This document shows, piece by piece, positions 8,438 through 17,143 of a stretch of DNA of 64,000 nucleotides. Within the stretch, counting starts at the first letter, position 1; every line of letters begins with the position of its first letter. Below the pieces are notes generated by a model. That model was given only the letters and a program-made list of their open reading frames with translations, was not told the DNA's origin and ran no database searches. The stretch covers positions 2,418,001 to 2,482,000 of the forward strand of contig NZ_CP051684.1 in assembly GCF_012849375.1 (NCBI RefSeq), in the 5' to 3' direction. The stretch comes from Duganella dendranthematis. Its GTDB lineage: Bacteria > Pseudomonadota > Gammaproteobacteria > Burkholderiales > Burkholderiaceae_D. A program made the translations under genes and the position numbers.

Positions 8438-9034
8438 GTGTCGTCAAGCAAAATTTTTCAAGGATCAGGTATGGCAAGTGATAAAAAACAAGAAGTGATG
8501 TTGGCGGCACGGTTAATGGTCCAGGCGCAGGGCTACAATGCTTTAAGCTTCCGCGACTTGGCCGAAGCCGTCGGCGTCAAGAGTTCTAGCATCCATTATT
8601 ACTTCCCCACCAAGGGAGACCTTGGCGCCGCGCTAGCACGCCAATACACCGATGAATTCATGGAATACTTGAACAGCCTAGTTGAGCAGGGGCTGGACTG
8701 GCACACTTGCGTAGCTAAATACGCTGAAGTGTTCCGTGACACGCTGCTGCGCGAGAATCGCATGTGCATGGCCGGGGTGCTGGCTGCCGAGCGTCCGAGC
8801 CTGGCACCTGAAGTAAAGGCGGAGGTGGAGCGTTTTACCGAGCATATCGTTGGTTGGTTGGCGCGAGTAGTGAAGCTCGGTCATCCGAGAATGGGTGACG
8901 AGGCCGTGAAAGGCCGCGCTTTTGCGATTTTCTCTGCGATTGAAGGCGCTCAGTTGGTCGCACGTGGTTGCGACGACGTGAAGGTATTCGATAGTACCTT
9001 GATCGCTTACAAGGCCGCAGGACTGTTGCCCTAA
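8438..9034 (+). CDS. TetR family transcriptional regulator
   Basis: A 198-residue repressor. The N-terminal helix-turn-helix is clear (LSFRDLAEAVGVKSSSIHYYF followed by KGDLGAAL). The ligand-binding C-terminus carries Cys residues near the domain junction (ENRMCMAG), as in electrophile-sensing TetR proteins, though this is only suggestive. The GTG at 8438 has CCGGAGG upstream; an ATG at 8471 is an alternative and would remove 11 residues. Palindromes in its own promoter, in the gst promoter and in the hydrolase promoter at 3223 are the probable operators. Confidence 0.9.
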   Translation: MSSSKIFQGSGMASDKKQEVMLAARLMVQAQGYNALSFRDLAEAVGVKSSSIHYYFPTKGDLGAALARQYTDEFMEYLNSLVEQGLDWHTCVAKYAEVFRDTLLRENRMCMAGVLAAERPSLAPEVKAEVERFTEHIVGWLARVVKLGHPRMGDEAVKGRAFAIFSAIEGAQLVARGCDDVKVFDSTLIAYKAAGLLP

Positions 9035-9139
9035 GATTTTCCGTTTATCCGCTGGCGACGGCCAAGCTGGTCGCAACATGCGCTTGACTGGGCGATACAA
9101 CGCAGCCGTTCGAATTTTCTCTCAATGAGGATTTGAAAT

Positions 9140-9733
9140 ATGACCACTTCTGAACTCAGGCCTCGTGTGTTTATTGCTGAGCTCATTCAACCCGGTGATA
9201 TCGTCATGACGACGACTCCGGGTATAGTCAGCAAAACTATCCGTGTTTTTACCGGCGTGGACATTTCTCATGCCATGATCTGCGTTGCCAAGTCGTGCGT
9301 GATTGATTCAACTAGCGATGGCGTACATGCACGCAATCTCGAAAGACTAATTCTCGAACCAGGGTGTGCTGGCCATGTGCTCCGGCCGGTGAAGCCACTG
9401 ACTTTTGACCAATTGCACGCCATCACCTCGTACGCACGAGCTGCCGTCGGCACTCGTTACTCCATGGCTAGCGCCGCCCAGAGCGTGCTGGCTGGCTTTT
9501 ATGCTGGACGCCGGCAATTTTGTTCACGCCTGGTAGCCCAAGCTTATCGCAATGCTGGTGCCGATCTTGTACCTGATGCAGATTTTTGCCATCCAGGAGA
9601 GTTACTAAAGAGTGCGGCTCTTGTTGAGATCTCTGATGTACTCAGAGATCTTAGTACCGAGGAGGAAGAGGATCGGCGTGAGGACATTGATAATGTTCAG
9701 GCCATGCGTAGTTCAACCAATGCGCTGCTTTAA
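9140..9733 (+). CDS. YiiX/YebB-like permuted papain-fold cysteine peptidase
   Basis: A 197-residue protein of the NlpC/P60 superfamily with circularly permuted order. Seen: the entry motif IQPGDIVMTT, catalytic histidine in DISHAMI (His44) and catalytic cysteine in QFCSRLVAQAY (Cys128); the order His before Cys defines the permuted YiiX/YebB group. Such enzymes hydrolyse amide or acyl links in lipids or peptides. No signal peptide is visible. The stop TAA is followed in the same frame by a second open stretch that encodes the next protein, so the pair may have been one gene. Confidence 0.75.
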   Translation: MTTSELRPRVFIAELIQPGDIVMTTTPGIVSKTIRVFTGVDISHAMICVAKSCVIDSTSDGVHARNLERLILEPGCAGHVLRPVKPLTFDQLHAITSYARAAVGTRYSMASAAQSVLAGFYAGRRQFCSRLVAQAYRNAGADLVPDADFCHPGELLKSAALVEISDVLRDLSTEEEEDRREDIDNVQAMRSSTNALL

Positions 9734-9787
9734 GAAGCGCGCAAACTATCGCCAAACATAGAGTCGCTCAACGACATCGACGCCTAT

Positions 9788-10402
9788 TTGGTTGAGCACG
9801 AGGATGCCGATGCTCACTTGGTAAAGGCACTACATTCATCGAAATATCTAGAGCTGTGGAAAGATGAGTTTACGCGAAACTTTTGGCAATACAACGTCGC
9901 ACTAATCGAAGGACATCGCGGATCAGATAAACGCAAGCGCCGTTATTGCGAAGAGCTACTTGAAGACGAAAGACTATGCAAAAATCGGTTTATCCTGAAC
10001 CACGCAGGGTACGTGACCGTGAATACACTGTACCCACGACAGTACTTTGAGGCGAAGATAGATCTGTATGCAGCCCTAACGGAATTTCATGCTCGTCGCA
10101 TTAAAGCAGCAACCAATTGGCTTGAACGCAGGGGGCTGGCCAAGTCAGCACCGCCTAGTCTGCTGCGCCCACATACGCCTGAGTGGTTTACCTCGTTGCG
10201 AGAATGGAATCCAAAACAAGCCGCAATGTCGGAGGCAGCGATAACGGCAGCCGGCAGCTTAAACGTATGTTCGGTCTGCGCTGATGACCCTGCGCGCGAC
10301 TATGCGATGGTAAGAATGCCAGCAGCTGGCCCAGGGACATTGAAACTTTGCGAGGATTGTTTCAAGCTTCGCTCTGTCGACGAACCGATGAATCCCTTCT
10401 AG
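9788..10402 (+). CDS. hypothetical protein with C-terminal Cys4 motif
   Basis: Not recognised. The product (up to 204 residues from a TTG) ends in two CxxC pairs (Cys161/Cys164 and Cys188/Cys191) that could form a zinc ribbon; the rest is helical and charged. No ribosome binding site precedes the TTG, and coding-like sequence extends in frame back to the TAA that closes the YiiX-like gene at 9731-9733. It may therefore be the downstream half of a gene split by a nonsense change rather than an independent gene. Confidence 0.45.
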   Translation: MVEHEDADAHLVKALHSSKYLELWKDEFTRNFWQYNVALIEGHRGSDKRKRRYCEELLEDERLCKNRFILNHAGYVTVNTLYPRQYFEAKIDLYAALTEFHARRIKAATNWLERRGLAKSAPPSLLRPHTPEWFTSLREWNPKQAAMSEAAITAAGSLNVCSVCADDPARDYAMVRMPAAGPGTLKLCEDCFKLRSVDEPMNPF

Positions 10403-10411
10403 AGAAATCGC

Positions 10412-10660
10412 TTACCAAGTACCGATGTTTGGCATTGAAGCCCATGGCTCTTGGGGCGTAAGTGGCGAGCCTGCTTGCAGCAATTCAATCGAAATATTGT
10501 CAGGCGAGCGCACAAATGCCATGTAGCCATCGCGTGGCGGTCGGTTGATCACGACGCCGTGCTCTGCCATTCGTTGGCAGGCCTGATAAATATCGGATAC
10601 TTCGAATGCCAGGTGGCCAAAATTGCGCCCTCCCTGAACTACACCGGGTCGATTCTTCCC
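10412..10660 (-). pseudogene. glyoxalase I-like (VOC) C-terminal fragment
   Basis: The minus strand encodes the C-terminal half of a lactoylglutathione-lyase-like protein: [11 protein letters not shown], then [12 protein letters not shown] and [13 protein letters not shown], which carries the metal-ligand glutamate. The N-terminal half expected upstream is absent; instead the sequence runs into a qorB fragment on the other strand. The open frame continues to 10705, but the last 15 or so residues are unrelated. A non-functional remnant. Confidence 0.7.
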
Positions 10661-11062
10661 GCACTGAATAACGGCGCATTCTATGGCTCTGCGGGCGCTG
10701 GTCAAATTTCGTCAGCAGCTCGTGCTGACTACGCAGAAGCAGCAGCGGTAGTGCTGACCTCTGATGGCCATGTTGGTAAAACTTACGAACTCGCTGGCGA
10801 TGTGGCATACACGCTCACTGACCTCGCTGCAGAAATTTCGAAGCAGACCGGCAAAGAAATTCCTTATACCAACGTGCCCGAAGCAGATTATGCCGCAGCA
10901 CTAAAAGGTGCTGGTGTTCCCGCCGGTTTTGCCGAAGCGATCGCATCGTGGGATACGGGAGCAGCAAAGGGTGCGCTGTTTGATAATGGTCATCAGCTCT
11001 CCAAACTGCTAGGCCGACCAACCACTACGCTCCAGAACAGCGTCGAACAAGCCCTGGCTTGA
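10637..11062 (+). pseudogene. qorB: qorB/NmrA-type NAD(P)H:quinone oxidoreductase C-terminal fragment
   Basis: From about 10637 the plus strand matches the C-terminal half of the QorB (YtfG) family: ADYAEAAAVVLT, GKTYELAGDVAYTLTDLAAE and LLGRPTTTLQNSVEQAL. The N-terminal Rossmann half with the GxxGxxG motif is missing. The upstream part of this open frame is merely antisense to the glyoxalase fragment. The protein would lack its cofactor site, so this is a truncated remnant. Confidence 0.75.
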
Positions 11063-11129
11063 CGAATGAAGGGTATCCGGACACACATGCCTTAGCTACA
11101 CACTAACTGGCAGCGGAACAGAATGGAGA

Positions 11130-11432
11130 ATGAAAAACCAAACGGGCTTAAAGATTGTGCCCGTAACCGGGCCAATTCGTGCGGACAATGGCGATATTCT
11201 TCGAATTGCGGCTGTCAGAGGAACAGGAATAATTTTTCAGCCACATTTTATCGTTGCAGATGATCTAGCGGCCGGAAGACTCTTACATATCCTTCCTGAA
11301 TGGGAGTCTCCAGAGTTTGGCATTTTCGCTGTTTATCCTAGTCGGAAACACGTCTCAGCTAAAGTTCGAACCTTCGTCGACTTCCTGAATAATTCACTGG
11401 CGGCAGTTTCTCCAATTATCAGCATAGCTTAA
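11130..11432 (+). pseudogene. LysR-type regulator effector-domain fragment
   Basis: The 100-residue open frame matches the last third of a LysR regulator's substrate-binding domain: NGDILRIAAVRGTGI, then FIVADDLAAGRLLHILPEW and VYPSRKHVSAKVRTFVDFL. The DNA-binding helix-turn-helix and first effector subdomain are absent and no homologous sequence was seen just upstream. It lies directly behind the qorB fragment; lysR and qorB genes are often neighbours, so both may derive from one deleted locus. Confidence 0.7.
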
Positions 11433-11868
11433 CCGGCTAGAACCAGTATCGTGATTCTTGGATAGTGGCGCCACGCGAGCTTTGTGTCGAGCCTGTCACC
11501 ATTGACAGACACAGACTCAGGTCGGTTCGCTAGTATCTCCCTCTCGACATCGTAAGGGACAAACAAAGTGGTGCAAGTCATCAAGCAAATGACGTGCTTT
11601 TGTGCCCGCAGCGGGCACAGTCGCCGATCCTGGCCGCCAACTTCAAGATGGCTGACAATCTGTCCTCGTAGAAACCCCACCACTAGATCGGCCATGCAAC
11701 CAGTACGGGAAATCCGCTAAACCGCAGCACAAAGCTATTCACAGCACTATGTCAAGGCTGACATCGGTCAGCCTTACAGAAAATGGCTGGTCGAACTATT
11801 CTTACCTCTGCGAAATATGGGTATCAACTGGCGCACAAAGTGCCGTTTCTTTGCTCGAAAGGATCAAG
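11433..11868. other. gene-poor stretch in the remnant region
   Basis: No gene was recognised. An open frame on the minus strand (11429-11695) has no family resemblance or ribosome binding site. A perfect 9-bp hairpin (AAGGCTGAC, loop ATCG, GTCAGCCTT) lies at 11754-11775. Confidence 0.4.
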
Positions 11869-12042
11869 ATGCAACAGCAGGACATTTTAGAGATCGCTCT
11901 CAAGTGGGGCGGGCAATTTATGGTCGCCGCACAGGCCAACCTGCTAGGTGCATTGTTCTTGCTAGGCCTGGTCGCACTAGTGCTTTACATGCCGGTTGCG
12001 CTGGCCGCGATGGCGCGCACCGCCAGATCGCGCCGGCACTAG
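11869..12042 (+). CDS. small single-span membrane protein, 57 aa
   Basis: Not recognised. The ATG follows AAAGGA with suitable spacing. The product has one hydrophobic helix (LLGALFLLGLVALVLYMPVALAAMA, about residues 25-49, quoted in part only as its leucine-rich core) and a basic C-terminus (ARTARSRRH), giving an N-out or hairpin-free topology with the tail in the cytoplasm. An upstream in-frame ATG at 11749 is less convincing. Its position among gene remnants lowers confidence. Confidence 0.35.
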   Translation: MQQQDILEIALKWGGQFMVAAQANLLGALFLLGLVALVLYMPVALAAMARTARSRRH

Positions 12043-12330
12043 TTTGGTCACGAACGTGGCACCGTCAGCTGGATCGAACCTAGTATCCTGTCGCAAATTA
12101 GACTGGCTGGCCACAGTACTTATCAGTGATGGTTTCTCATGTGAATCGTTGGTGGGTTCTGGATGCTAGACGATGGCAGGCTGGATGCTAATAACGGTTG
12201 TCAGCAATTGGCAAAATCATCACCCAATCAGCGCTTTAGGAATCTCAATTGTCTAAAATTTACATAATTCAAAATAATTGTAAATCGTTGACTTTTAAGC
12301 CTACAAATTCCCCGTAACTTTAGTAAATTA
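12043..12330. other. intergenic region without recognised gene
   Basis: No open frame of interest on either strand. A short direct repeat CTGGATGCTA occurs at about 12158 and 12181, and the last 120 bases are AT-rich. Confidence 0.4.
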
Positions 12331-12352
12331 AAGACGCGCAGTGACGGGTCTT
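12331..12352 (-). terminator. probable glmS terminator
   Basis: An 8-bp stem with one mismatch (AAGACGCG and CGGGTCTT, loop CAGTGA) lies just past the glmS stop, and AT-rich sequence follows on the minus strand. Confidence 0.5.
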
Positions 12353-12358
12353 AAAACC

Positions 12359-14188
12359 TTATTCCACCGTTACAGACTTGGCCAGATTGCGCGGCTTATC
12401 GACGTCAGTGCCGCGTGCCACCGCCGTGTGATAGGCCAGCAGCTGCAGTGACACCACGTGCAGGATCGGCGACAGCAGGCCGTAGTGTTCCGGCAGTCGG
12501 ATCACGTGCACGCCTTCGCCCGACGTGATGCGCGAGTCGACGTCGGCGAACACGTACAGCTGGCCGCCGCGCGCGCGCACTTCCTGCATATTCGACTTGA
12601 GCTTCTCGATCAGCGCGTCGTTCGGCGCCACCGTCACCACCGGCATCTCTTCCGTCACCAGCGCCAGTGGGCCGTGCTTCAATTCACCTGCCGGATAGGC
12701 TTCGGCGTGAATGTAGGAAATCTCTTTCAGCTTGAGCGCGCCTTCCAGCGCGATCGGGTAGTGCATGCCGCGGCCGAGGAACAGGGCGTTTTCCTTGCGC
12801 GCGAAGTCTTCGGCCCAGGCGATGATCTGGGGTTCAAGCGCCAGCACCGAGGCGATCGCCAGCGGCAGGTGCCGCATCGATTTCAGGTGTTCGGCTTCTT
12901 CGGCGTCGGTCAGGCGGCCGTTGATTTGCGCCAGCGCCAGCGTCAGCAGGAACAGCCCGGCCAGCTGGGTGGTGAAGGCTTTGGTCGAAGCCACGCCCAC
13001 TTCAACGCCGGCGCGGGTGATGTAGGCCAGTTTGCATTCGCGCACCATGGCGCTGGTGGCGACGTTGCAGATGGTCAGCGTGTGTTCCATGCCGAGGCTG
13101 CGCGCGTGCTTGAGCGCGGCCAGCGTGTCGGCGGTTTCGCCGCTCTGCGAGATAGTCACGACCAGCGTGTTCGGATGCGGCACGCTGTCGCGGTAGCGGT
13201 ATTCGGACGCGATTTCGACGTTGACCGGAATCTTGGCCACCGATTCGATCCAGTATTTGGCGGTCAGGCCCGAGTAGTAGCTGGTGCCGCAGGCCAGGAT
13301 CAGCACGCGGTCGATCTGCTTGAAGACGTTGTAGGCGCCGTCGCCAAACAGCTCGGGCATGATGCCGGTGACGCCTTCCAGCGTGTCGCCGATGACGCGC
13401 GGCTGCTCGAAGATTTCTTTCTGCATGTAGTGGCGGTACGGGCCCAGCTCGGCCGCGCCGGTGTGCGCCTGCACGGTTTTGACGTCGCGCTGCGCCGGCT
13501 TGCCGTTGCTGTCGACGATCCACACCCGGCCCAGTTGCAGGTCGACCACGTCGCCTTCTTCCAGGTAGATGATCTGGTCGGTGGTGCCGGCCAGCGCCAT
13601 GGCGTCCGACGCGACGAAGTTTTCGCCCTGCCCGACGCCGACGATCAGCGGCGAGCCCTGGCGCGCGGCCACCACGCGGTGCGGTTCCTCGCGGTGGAAG
13701 ACGGCGATCGCATAGGCGCCGGTCAGGCGCTTGACGGCTTGCTGCACGGTGTCGAACAGGTCGCCGTTGTACATGTGGTCGACCAGGTGGGCGATGACTT
13801 CGGTGTCGGTCTGGCTCTGGAACACGTAGCCGAGCGCGGTCAGTTCGGCGCGCAGTTCGTCGTGGTTTTCAATAATGCCGTTGTGGACCAGGGCGATGCG
13901 CGCCAGGTCGGCCGACGGCGAGAAGTGGGGGTGGGCGTTGTGCGAGGCCGGCGCACCGTGCGTGGCCCAGCGGGTGTGGGCGATGCCGGTGAAGCCTTTC
14001 AGGTGCGCCTCCTCAATTTGCTGTTCGAGGTCGGTCACGCGCGAGGTGCTGCGCGAACGTTGCAACTGGCCATCCACGTGCAGGGCGACGCCGCAGGAAT
14101 CGTAACCACGGTATTCCAGGCGCTTCAGGCCTTCCAGCAGGATGGGAGTGATATTGCGTTGCGCTACCGCGCCGACGATGCCGCACAT
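12359..14188 (-). CDS. glmS: glutamine--fructose-6-phosphate aminotransferase (isomerizing)
   Basis: A 609-residue cytoplasmic enzyme making glucosamine-6-phosphate from fructose-6-phosphate and glutamine, the first step to UDP-GlcNAc. The start is set at 14188 so that the protein begins MCGIVGAV, because the N-terminal Cys must be exposed as the glutaminase nucleophile; GAAGAGG precedes it. Domains: class II glutamine amidotransferase (about 1-225) and two SIS sugar-isomerase domains (about 285-425 and 455-595), with CGTSYYS and [13 protein letters not shown]. It ends in [13 protein letters not shown] as in the family. glmU, the next pathway enzyme here, lies 4 kb away. Confidence 0.98.
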   Translation of the reverse strand: MCGIVGAVAQRNITPILLEGLKRLEYRGYDSCGVALHVDGQLQRSRSTSRVTDLEQQIEEAHLKGFTGIAHTRWATHGAPASHNAHPHFSPSADLARIALVHNGIIENHDELRAELTALGYVFQSQTDTEVIAHLVDHMYNGDLFDTVQQAVKRLTGAYAIAVFHREEPHRVVAARQGSPLIVGVGQGENFVASDAMALAGTTDQIIYLEEGDVVDLQLGRVWIVDSNGKPAQRDVKTVQAHTGAAELGPYRHYMQKEIFEQPRVIGDTLEGVTGIMPELFGDGAYNVFKQIDRVLILACGTSYYSGLTAKYWIESVAKIPVNVEIASEYRYRDSVPHPNTLVVTISQSGETADTLAALKHARSLGMEHTLTICNVATSAMVRECKLAYITRAGVEVGVASTKAFTTQLAGLFLLTLALAQINGRLTDAEEAEHLKSMRHLPLAIASVLALEPQIIAWAEDFARKENALFLGRGMHYPIALEGALKLKEISYIHAEAYPAGELKHGPLALVTEEMPVVTVAPNDALIEKLKSNMQEVRARGGQLYVFADVDSRITSGEGVHVIRLPEHYGLLSPILHVVSLQLLAYHTAVARGTDVDKPRNLAKSVTVE

Positions 14189-14317
14189 GGGAAACCTCTT
14201 CAATTAAGTCAGGAAACCATCGTAGAACAGCGGCGATGAAATAAGCTTTCTAATTACCGTCATATTTGGCATAAAATTTCATCATCCACAGTGACTGAAA
14301 TATTCTTTCAATAAACC

Positions 14318-14773
14318 ATGATAGATGAAATAGATCGTCGCATTCTGAATGCGCTGCAAGTTGATGCTTCTCAAACCAATGCCGAATTGGCGGCCGCCGT
14401 GCACGTCTCGCCACCGACTTGCTTGCGGCGGGTCAAGCAATTGCGCGAATCGGGCGTGATCCAGCGCCAGGTGGCGATCGTGGCGCCGGAAAAGGTCGGC
14501 CCCAGCCTGACGGCGCTTGTGGAAATCTCGCTAGATATCCAGGCCGCCGAGCGCATGACCGAGTTCGAGGCGCTGGTAGCTGGCGAGGCGGCCGTGCTGC
14601 AATGCTATCGCGTGGCGCCAGGGCCGGATTTTGTGCTGGTGATCCAGGTGGCGGATATGCCGGCGTACAACGCGCTGGCACACCGCCTGTTCGCAAGCCA
14701 CGCCAATGTGCGGAATGTGAAGGCGTATTTCTCCACTTTCCGCAGCAAATTCGAGACCCGCGTTGCCCTGTGA
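14318..14773 (+). CDS. Lrp/AsnC family transcriptional regulator
   Basis: A 151-residue feast/famine regulator: N-terminal helix-turn-helix (IDEIDRRILNALQVD, then ELAAAVHVSPPTCLRRVKQL) and C-terminal RAM ligand-binding domain (about 65-140). It is divergent from glmS with 129 bases between the starts. The target is unknown; divergent autoregulation together with glmS is possible but no site was identified. Confidence 0.92.
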   Translation: MIDEIDRRILNALQVDASQTNAELAAAVHVSPPTCLRRVKQLRESGVIQRQVAIVAPEKVGPSLTALVEISLDIQAAERMTEFEALVAGEAAVLQCYRVAPGPDFVLVIQVADMPAYNALAHRLFASHANVRNVKAYFSTFRSKFETRVAL

Positions 14774-14779
14774 ACAAAG

Positions 14780-14901
14780 TTATACAGGCTTATCCCAAGG
14801 ATAAAGACAGGCTATCCAAAGGCTTATACAGGGCTTTTCCTCAGCTTATGCACGCGCTTATCCATGGACTGTTCACAGATTTAATCACAAGCTTATCCAC
14901 A
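14780..14901 (+). repeat. DnaA-box-like repeat cluster A
   Basis: Between the Lrp gene and the TonB receptor stop lie at least seven same-strand nonamers resembling TTATNCACA: 14780, 14790, 14812, 14824, 14846, 14858 and 14893. Only the last (TTATCCACA, 14893-14901) is a perfect match. Most are preceded by GGC or GC, so the repeat unit is closer to GGCTTATNCA. Whether DnaA binds is untested. Confidence 0.55.
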
Positions 14902-14908
14902 GGCGTTT

Positions 14909-17077
14909 TCAGAACTTCGCCGTCAACGAAAGGCTGATGTTGCGCGGTTCTCCCCAGAATACGCCGTCGTAGAAGCCGATGTTGCGGTAGTACTTTTTGT
15001 CGGTCAGGTTGCTGATGTTTAGCTGGGCGTGCAGATTGCGGTTGATGTCGTAGCCCGCCATCACGCTCAGCAGCGCGTAGCCGCCCTGGGTCAGGCGCGC
15101 CAGCGGTGCACCGGCCGGCGCTTGCGGACGGCCGTACCAGGATTCGCTCCAGATCGCACTTTGCGCCTGCACGCTGCCGCCCACTTTCAGGCCCGGCAGC
15201 ACGCTGTCCAGTTTGTAGGCGCTGGACAGGCGCAGCAGGTGACGCGGCTGGGTCGGCTCGCCGCGCTGGCCATCGGCCGTGGCCACGTCCAGGTAGGTGT
15301 AGCCGCCGCTCAGGTTCCAGTTGGCCGACAGCTGGCCGGACAGGTCGAACTCGACGCCGCGCGCGGTCAGGCCGTCGCCATCGGCCACGTAGGCCATGCT
15401 GCCGTCCGGCAGCAGGAAGCCGCTCGGCACGCTGCGGTCCAGCAGCGCCAGGTTCTTCTTCAGCGTGCGGAACACGGCGGCCGAGGCGTTCAGGCGCTTG
15501 TCGAAGAATTCTCCCTTGATGCCGATTTCGCTGTTGGTACCGGTTTCCGGCGCCAGCAGGTGGTTGTTCTTGTCCTTGCGCGTTTGCGGATTGAACAGCG
15601 AGGTGTAGCTGGCGTACAGCGACAACTGGTGATTCAGGTCGTAGACCAGGCCGGCATACGGCGTGGTTTCGTTCCTGGTCTCTTGCAGGTTGCTGCTGCC
15701 GGTGAAGTTGCCGCTGGTGTCGAAGGCCGAGTCCTCGGTGCGGTAGTTGCTCAGGCGCGCGCCGGCGATCAAAGTCAGCGGCTCAGTCAGGCTGAAGCGG
15801 CCGGCGATGTAGGCGCCGCCCAGTTTGGTTTCGGTCTCGGTGTGCGAGCCGTCCGGCGTGAAGGTCGGCTTGGGGATGTTGCCGGTCCAGCTGCGGTAGT
15901 CGGGAATCGCGGCCGGGTACAGGACGCTGGCGGTGCCGCCCTGGCTGCTGCTGACCTGCTTGCCGCCGTTCCAGCCGGCGATCAGCGTGTGCTGGCGGCC
16001 CAGCAGCGTAAACGGGCCGGTGGCGTACAGGTCGTAGTTGTCGTTGATGGCCTTGCCTTCGCCCCAGACGCCGCTCCACAAGCTCATGCCGCCGCCGGTG
16101 ACGATGTTGGGGTGGCCGGAGCCGCCATAGGCCACGGTGGTGTTGTTGCGACTGTCGGTGCGGGCGTAGCCCAGGTGCAGCTTCCAGCCGGCGCCGAAGC
16201 GCTGGTCGAGCGAGGCGAAGGCGGTTTGCTGCTTGTTGGCCCAGGTGCTCCATGGCGTGGTCAGCGTGAAGTTGCGTGGCATATTGGCCAGCGTGCCGTC
16301 GGCGTTCCAGTAGGGCACGGCGCCCCAGGTGGCGCCGGTCGGCGTGTTGCGCTGGAAGTCGATGCCGGCGGTCAGTAGCGTGCCCGGCGTCAAATCGGCT
16401 TCGACAATCGCCATGCCGACGGTTTTGCGCTCGTGGTACAGGTCGATGTAGGAATCGCGGTCTTCATGGGCGAGGGCGACGCGGCCGCGTACCTTGCCGT
16501 CCGGGCTCAGCGGCGAACTCAAGTCGACCTCGGCGCGTTGGTCGTCCCAGCGGCGCAGGATGACGCTGGCGCTGCCTTGCAGGATGCGGCCGGGGCGCTT
16601 GCGCACCATGTTGACGGCGGCCGAAGGGTCGCCGGTGCCGCCCATCAGGCCGGTGGCGCCGCGCACCACTTCGATGCGGTCGTAGAGGATGGTATCCGAC
16701 AGTGGCGAATTGGAGCCCATCGGCATGCCGTCCACCTGGATGTTGGTGATGCTGAAGCCGCGCGCGTAGAAGCTGGTGCGTTCGCTATCCTGCTGGCCGA
16801 TCATGACGCCGGTGGTCAGGCCCAGCGCTTCGTCCAGGCGATTGATGCCGAAGTCGTCCATCAGCGCACGGCTGATCACGCTGACCGATTGCGGCGTGTC
16901 GCGGATCGACATTTCCATGCGGGTGGAGGTGTGGGCCGAGCCGGCCGCGTAGGAATCATCGCTGCTGTTCTGGCCTTTGACCTCGACTTTGGTGATCGGC
17001 TCTTCTTCAGCGGCCAGTGCAGGGTAGGCGGCGCCCAGCGCCAATGCCAGTGCGGTGATGTGCAACTTGTGATTCAT
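14909..17077 (-). CDS. TonB-dependent siderophore receptor
   Basis: A 722-residue outer-membrane ferric-siderophore receptor. A signal peptide ends in ALAAE, a TonB-box-like stretch follows (EEPITKVEVKG), then the plug domain (about 55-165: MEMSIRDTPQSVSVISRALM, YARGFSITNIQVDGMP) and a 22-strand barrel ending in a C-terminal phenylalanine (ISLSLTAKF). It matches the FhuE/FpvA group but has no N-terminal secretin-like signalling domain, so it is not itself a surface-signalling transducer. It is 66 bases downstream of the ECF sigma gene on the same strand and probably shares its Fur-controlled promoter. Confidence 0.95.
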   Translation of the reverse strand: MNHKLHITALALALGAAYPALAAEEEPITKVEVKGQNSSDDSYAAGSAHTSTRMEMSIRDTPQSVSVISRALMDDFGINRLDEALGLTTGVMIGQQDSERTSFYARGFSITNIQVDGMPMGSNSPLSDTILYDRIEVVRGATGLMGGTGDPSAAVNMVRKRPGRILQGSASVILRRWDDQRAEVDLSSPLSPDGKVRGRVALAHEDRDSYIDLYHERKTVGMAIVEADLTPGTLLTAGIDFQRNTPTGATWGAVPYWNADGTLANMPRNFTLTTPWSTWANKQQTAFASLDQRFGAGWKLHLGYARTDSRNNTTVAYGGSGHPNIVTGGGMSLWSGVWGEGKAINDNYDLYATGPFTLLGRQHTLIAGWNGGKQVSSSQGGTASVLYPAAIPDYRSWTGNIPKPTFTPDGSHTETETKLGGAYIAGRFSLTEPLTLIAGARLSNYRTEDSAFDTSGNFTGSSNLQETRNETTPYAGLVYDLNHQLSLYASYTSLFNPQTRKDKNNHLLAPETGTNSEIGIKGEFFDKRLNASAAVFRTLKKNLALLDRSVPSGFLLPDGSMAYVADGDGLTARGVEFDLSGQLSANWNLSGGYTYLDVATADGQRGEPTQPRHLLRLSSAYKLDSVLPGLKVGGSVQAQSAIWSESWYGRPQAPAGAPLARLTQGGYALLSVMAGYDINRNLHAQLNISNLTDKKYYRNIGFYDGVFWGEPRNISLSLTAKF

Positions 17078-17143
17078 CTTACATTCCCATTTTGTTGTGA
17101 TTGGTACTAGTAAGACCGGCGATCACAAAAAAGGGGACACGCT

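Noticed and set aside
11429..11695. Minus-strand open frame of 88 codons
   Set aside because: No ribosome binding site, no family resemblance, and it lies among gene remnants.
12458..14239. Long plus-strand open frame (593 codons) opposite glmS
   Set aside because: Antisense shadow of a GC-rich conserved gene; rich in His, Arg, Gly and Val with no domain and no start signal.
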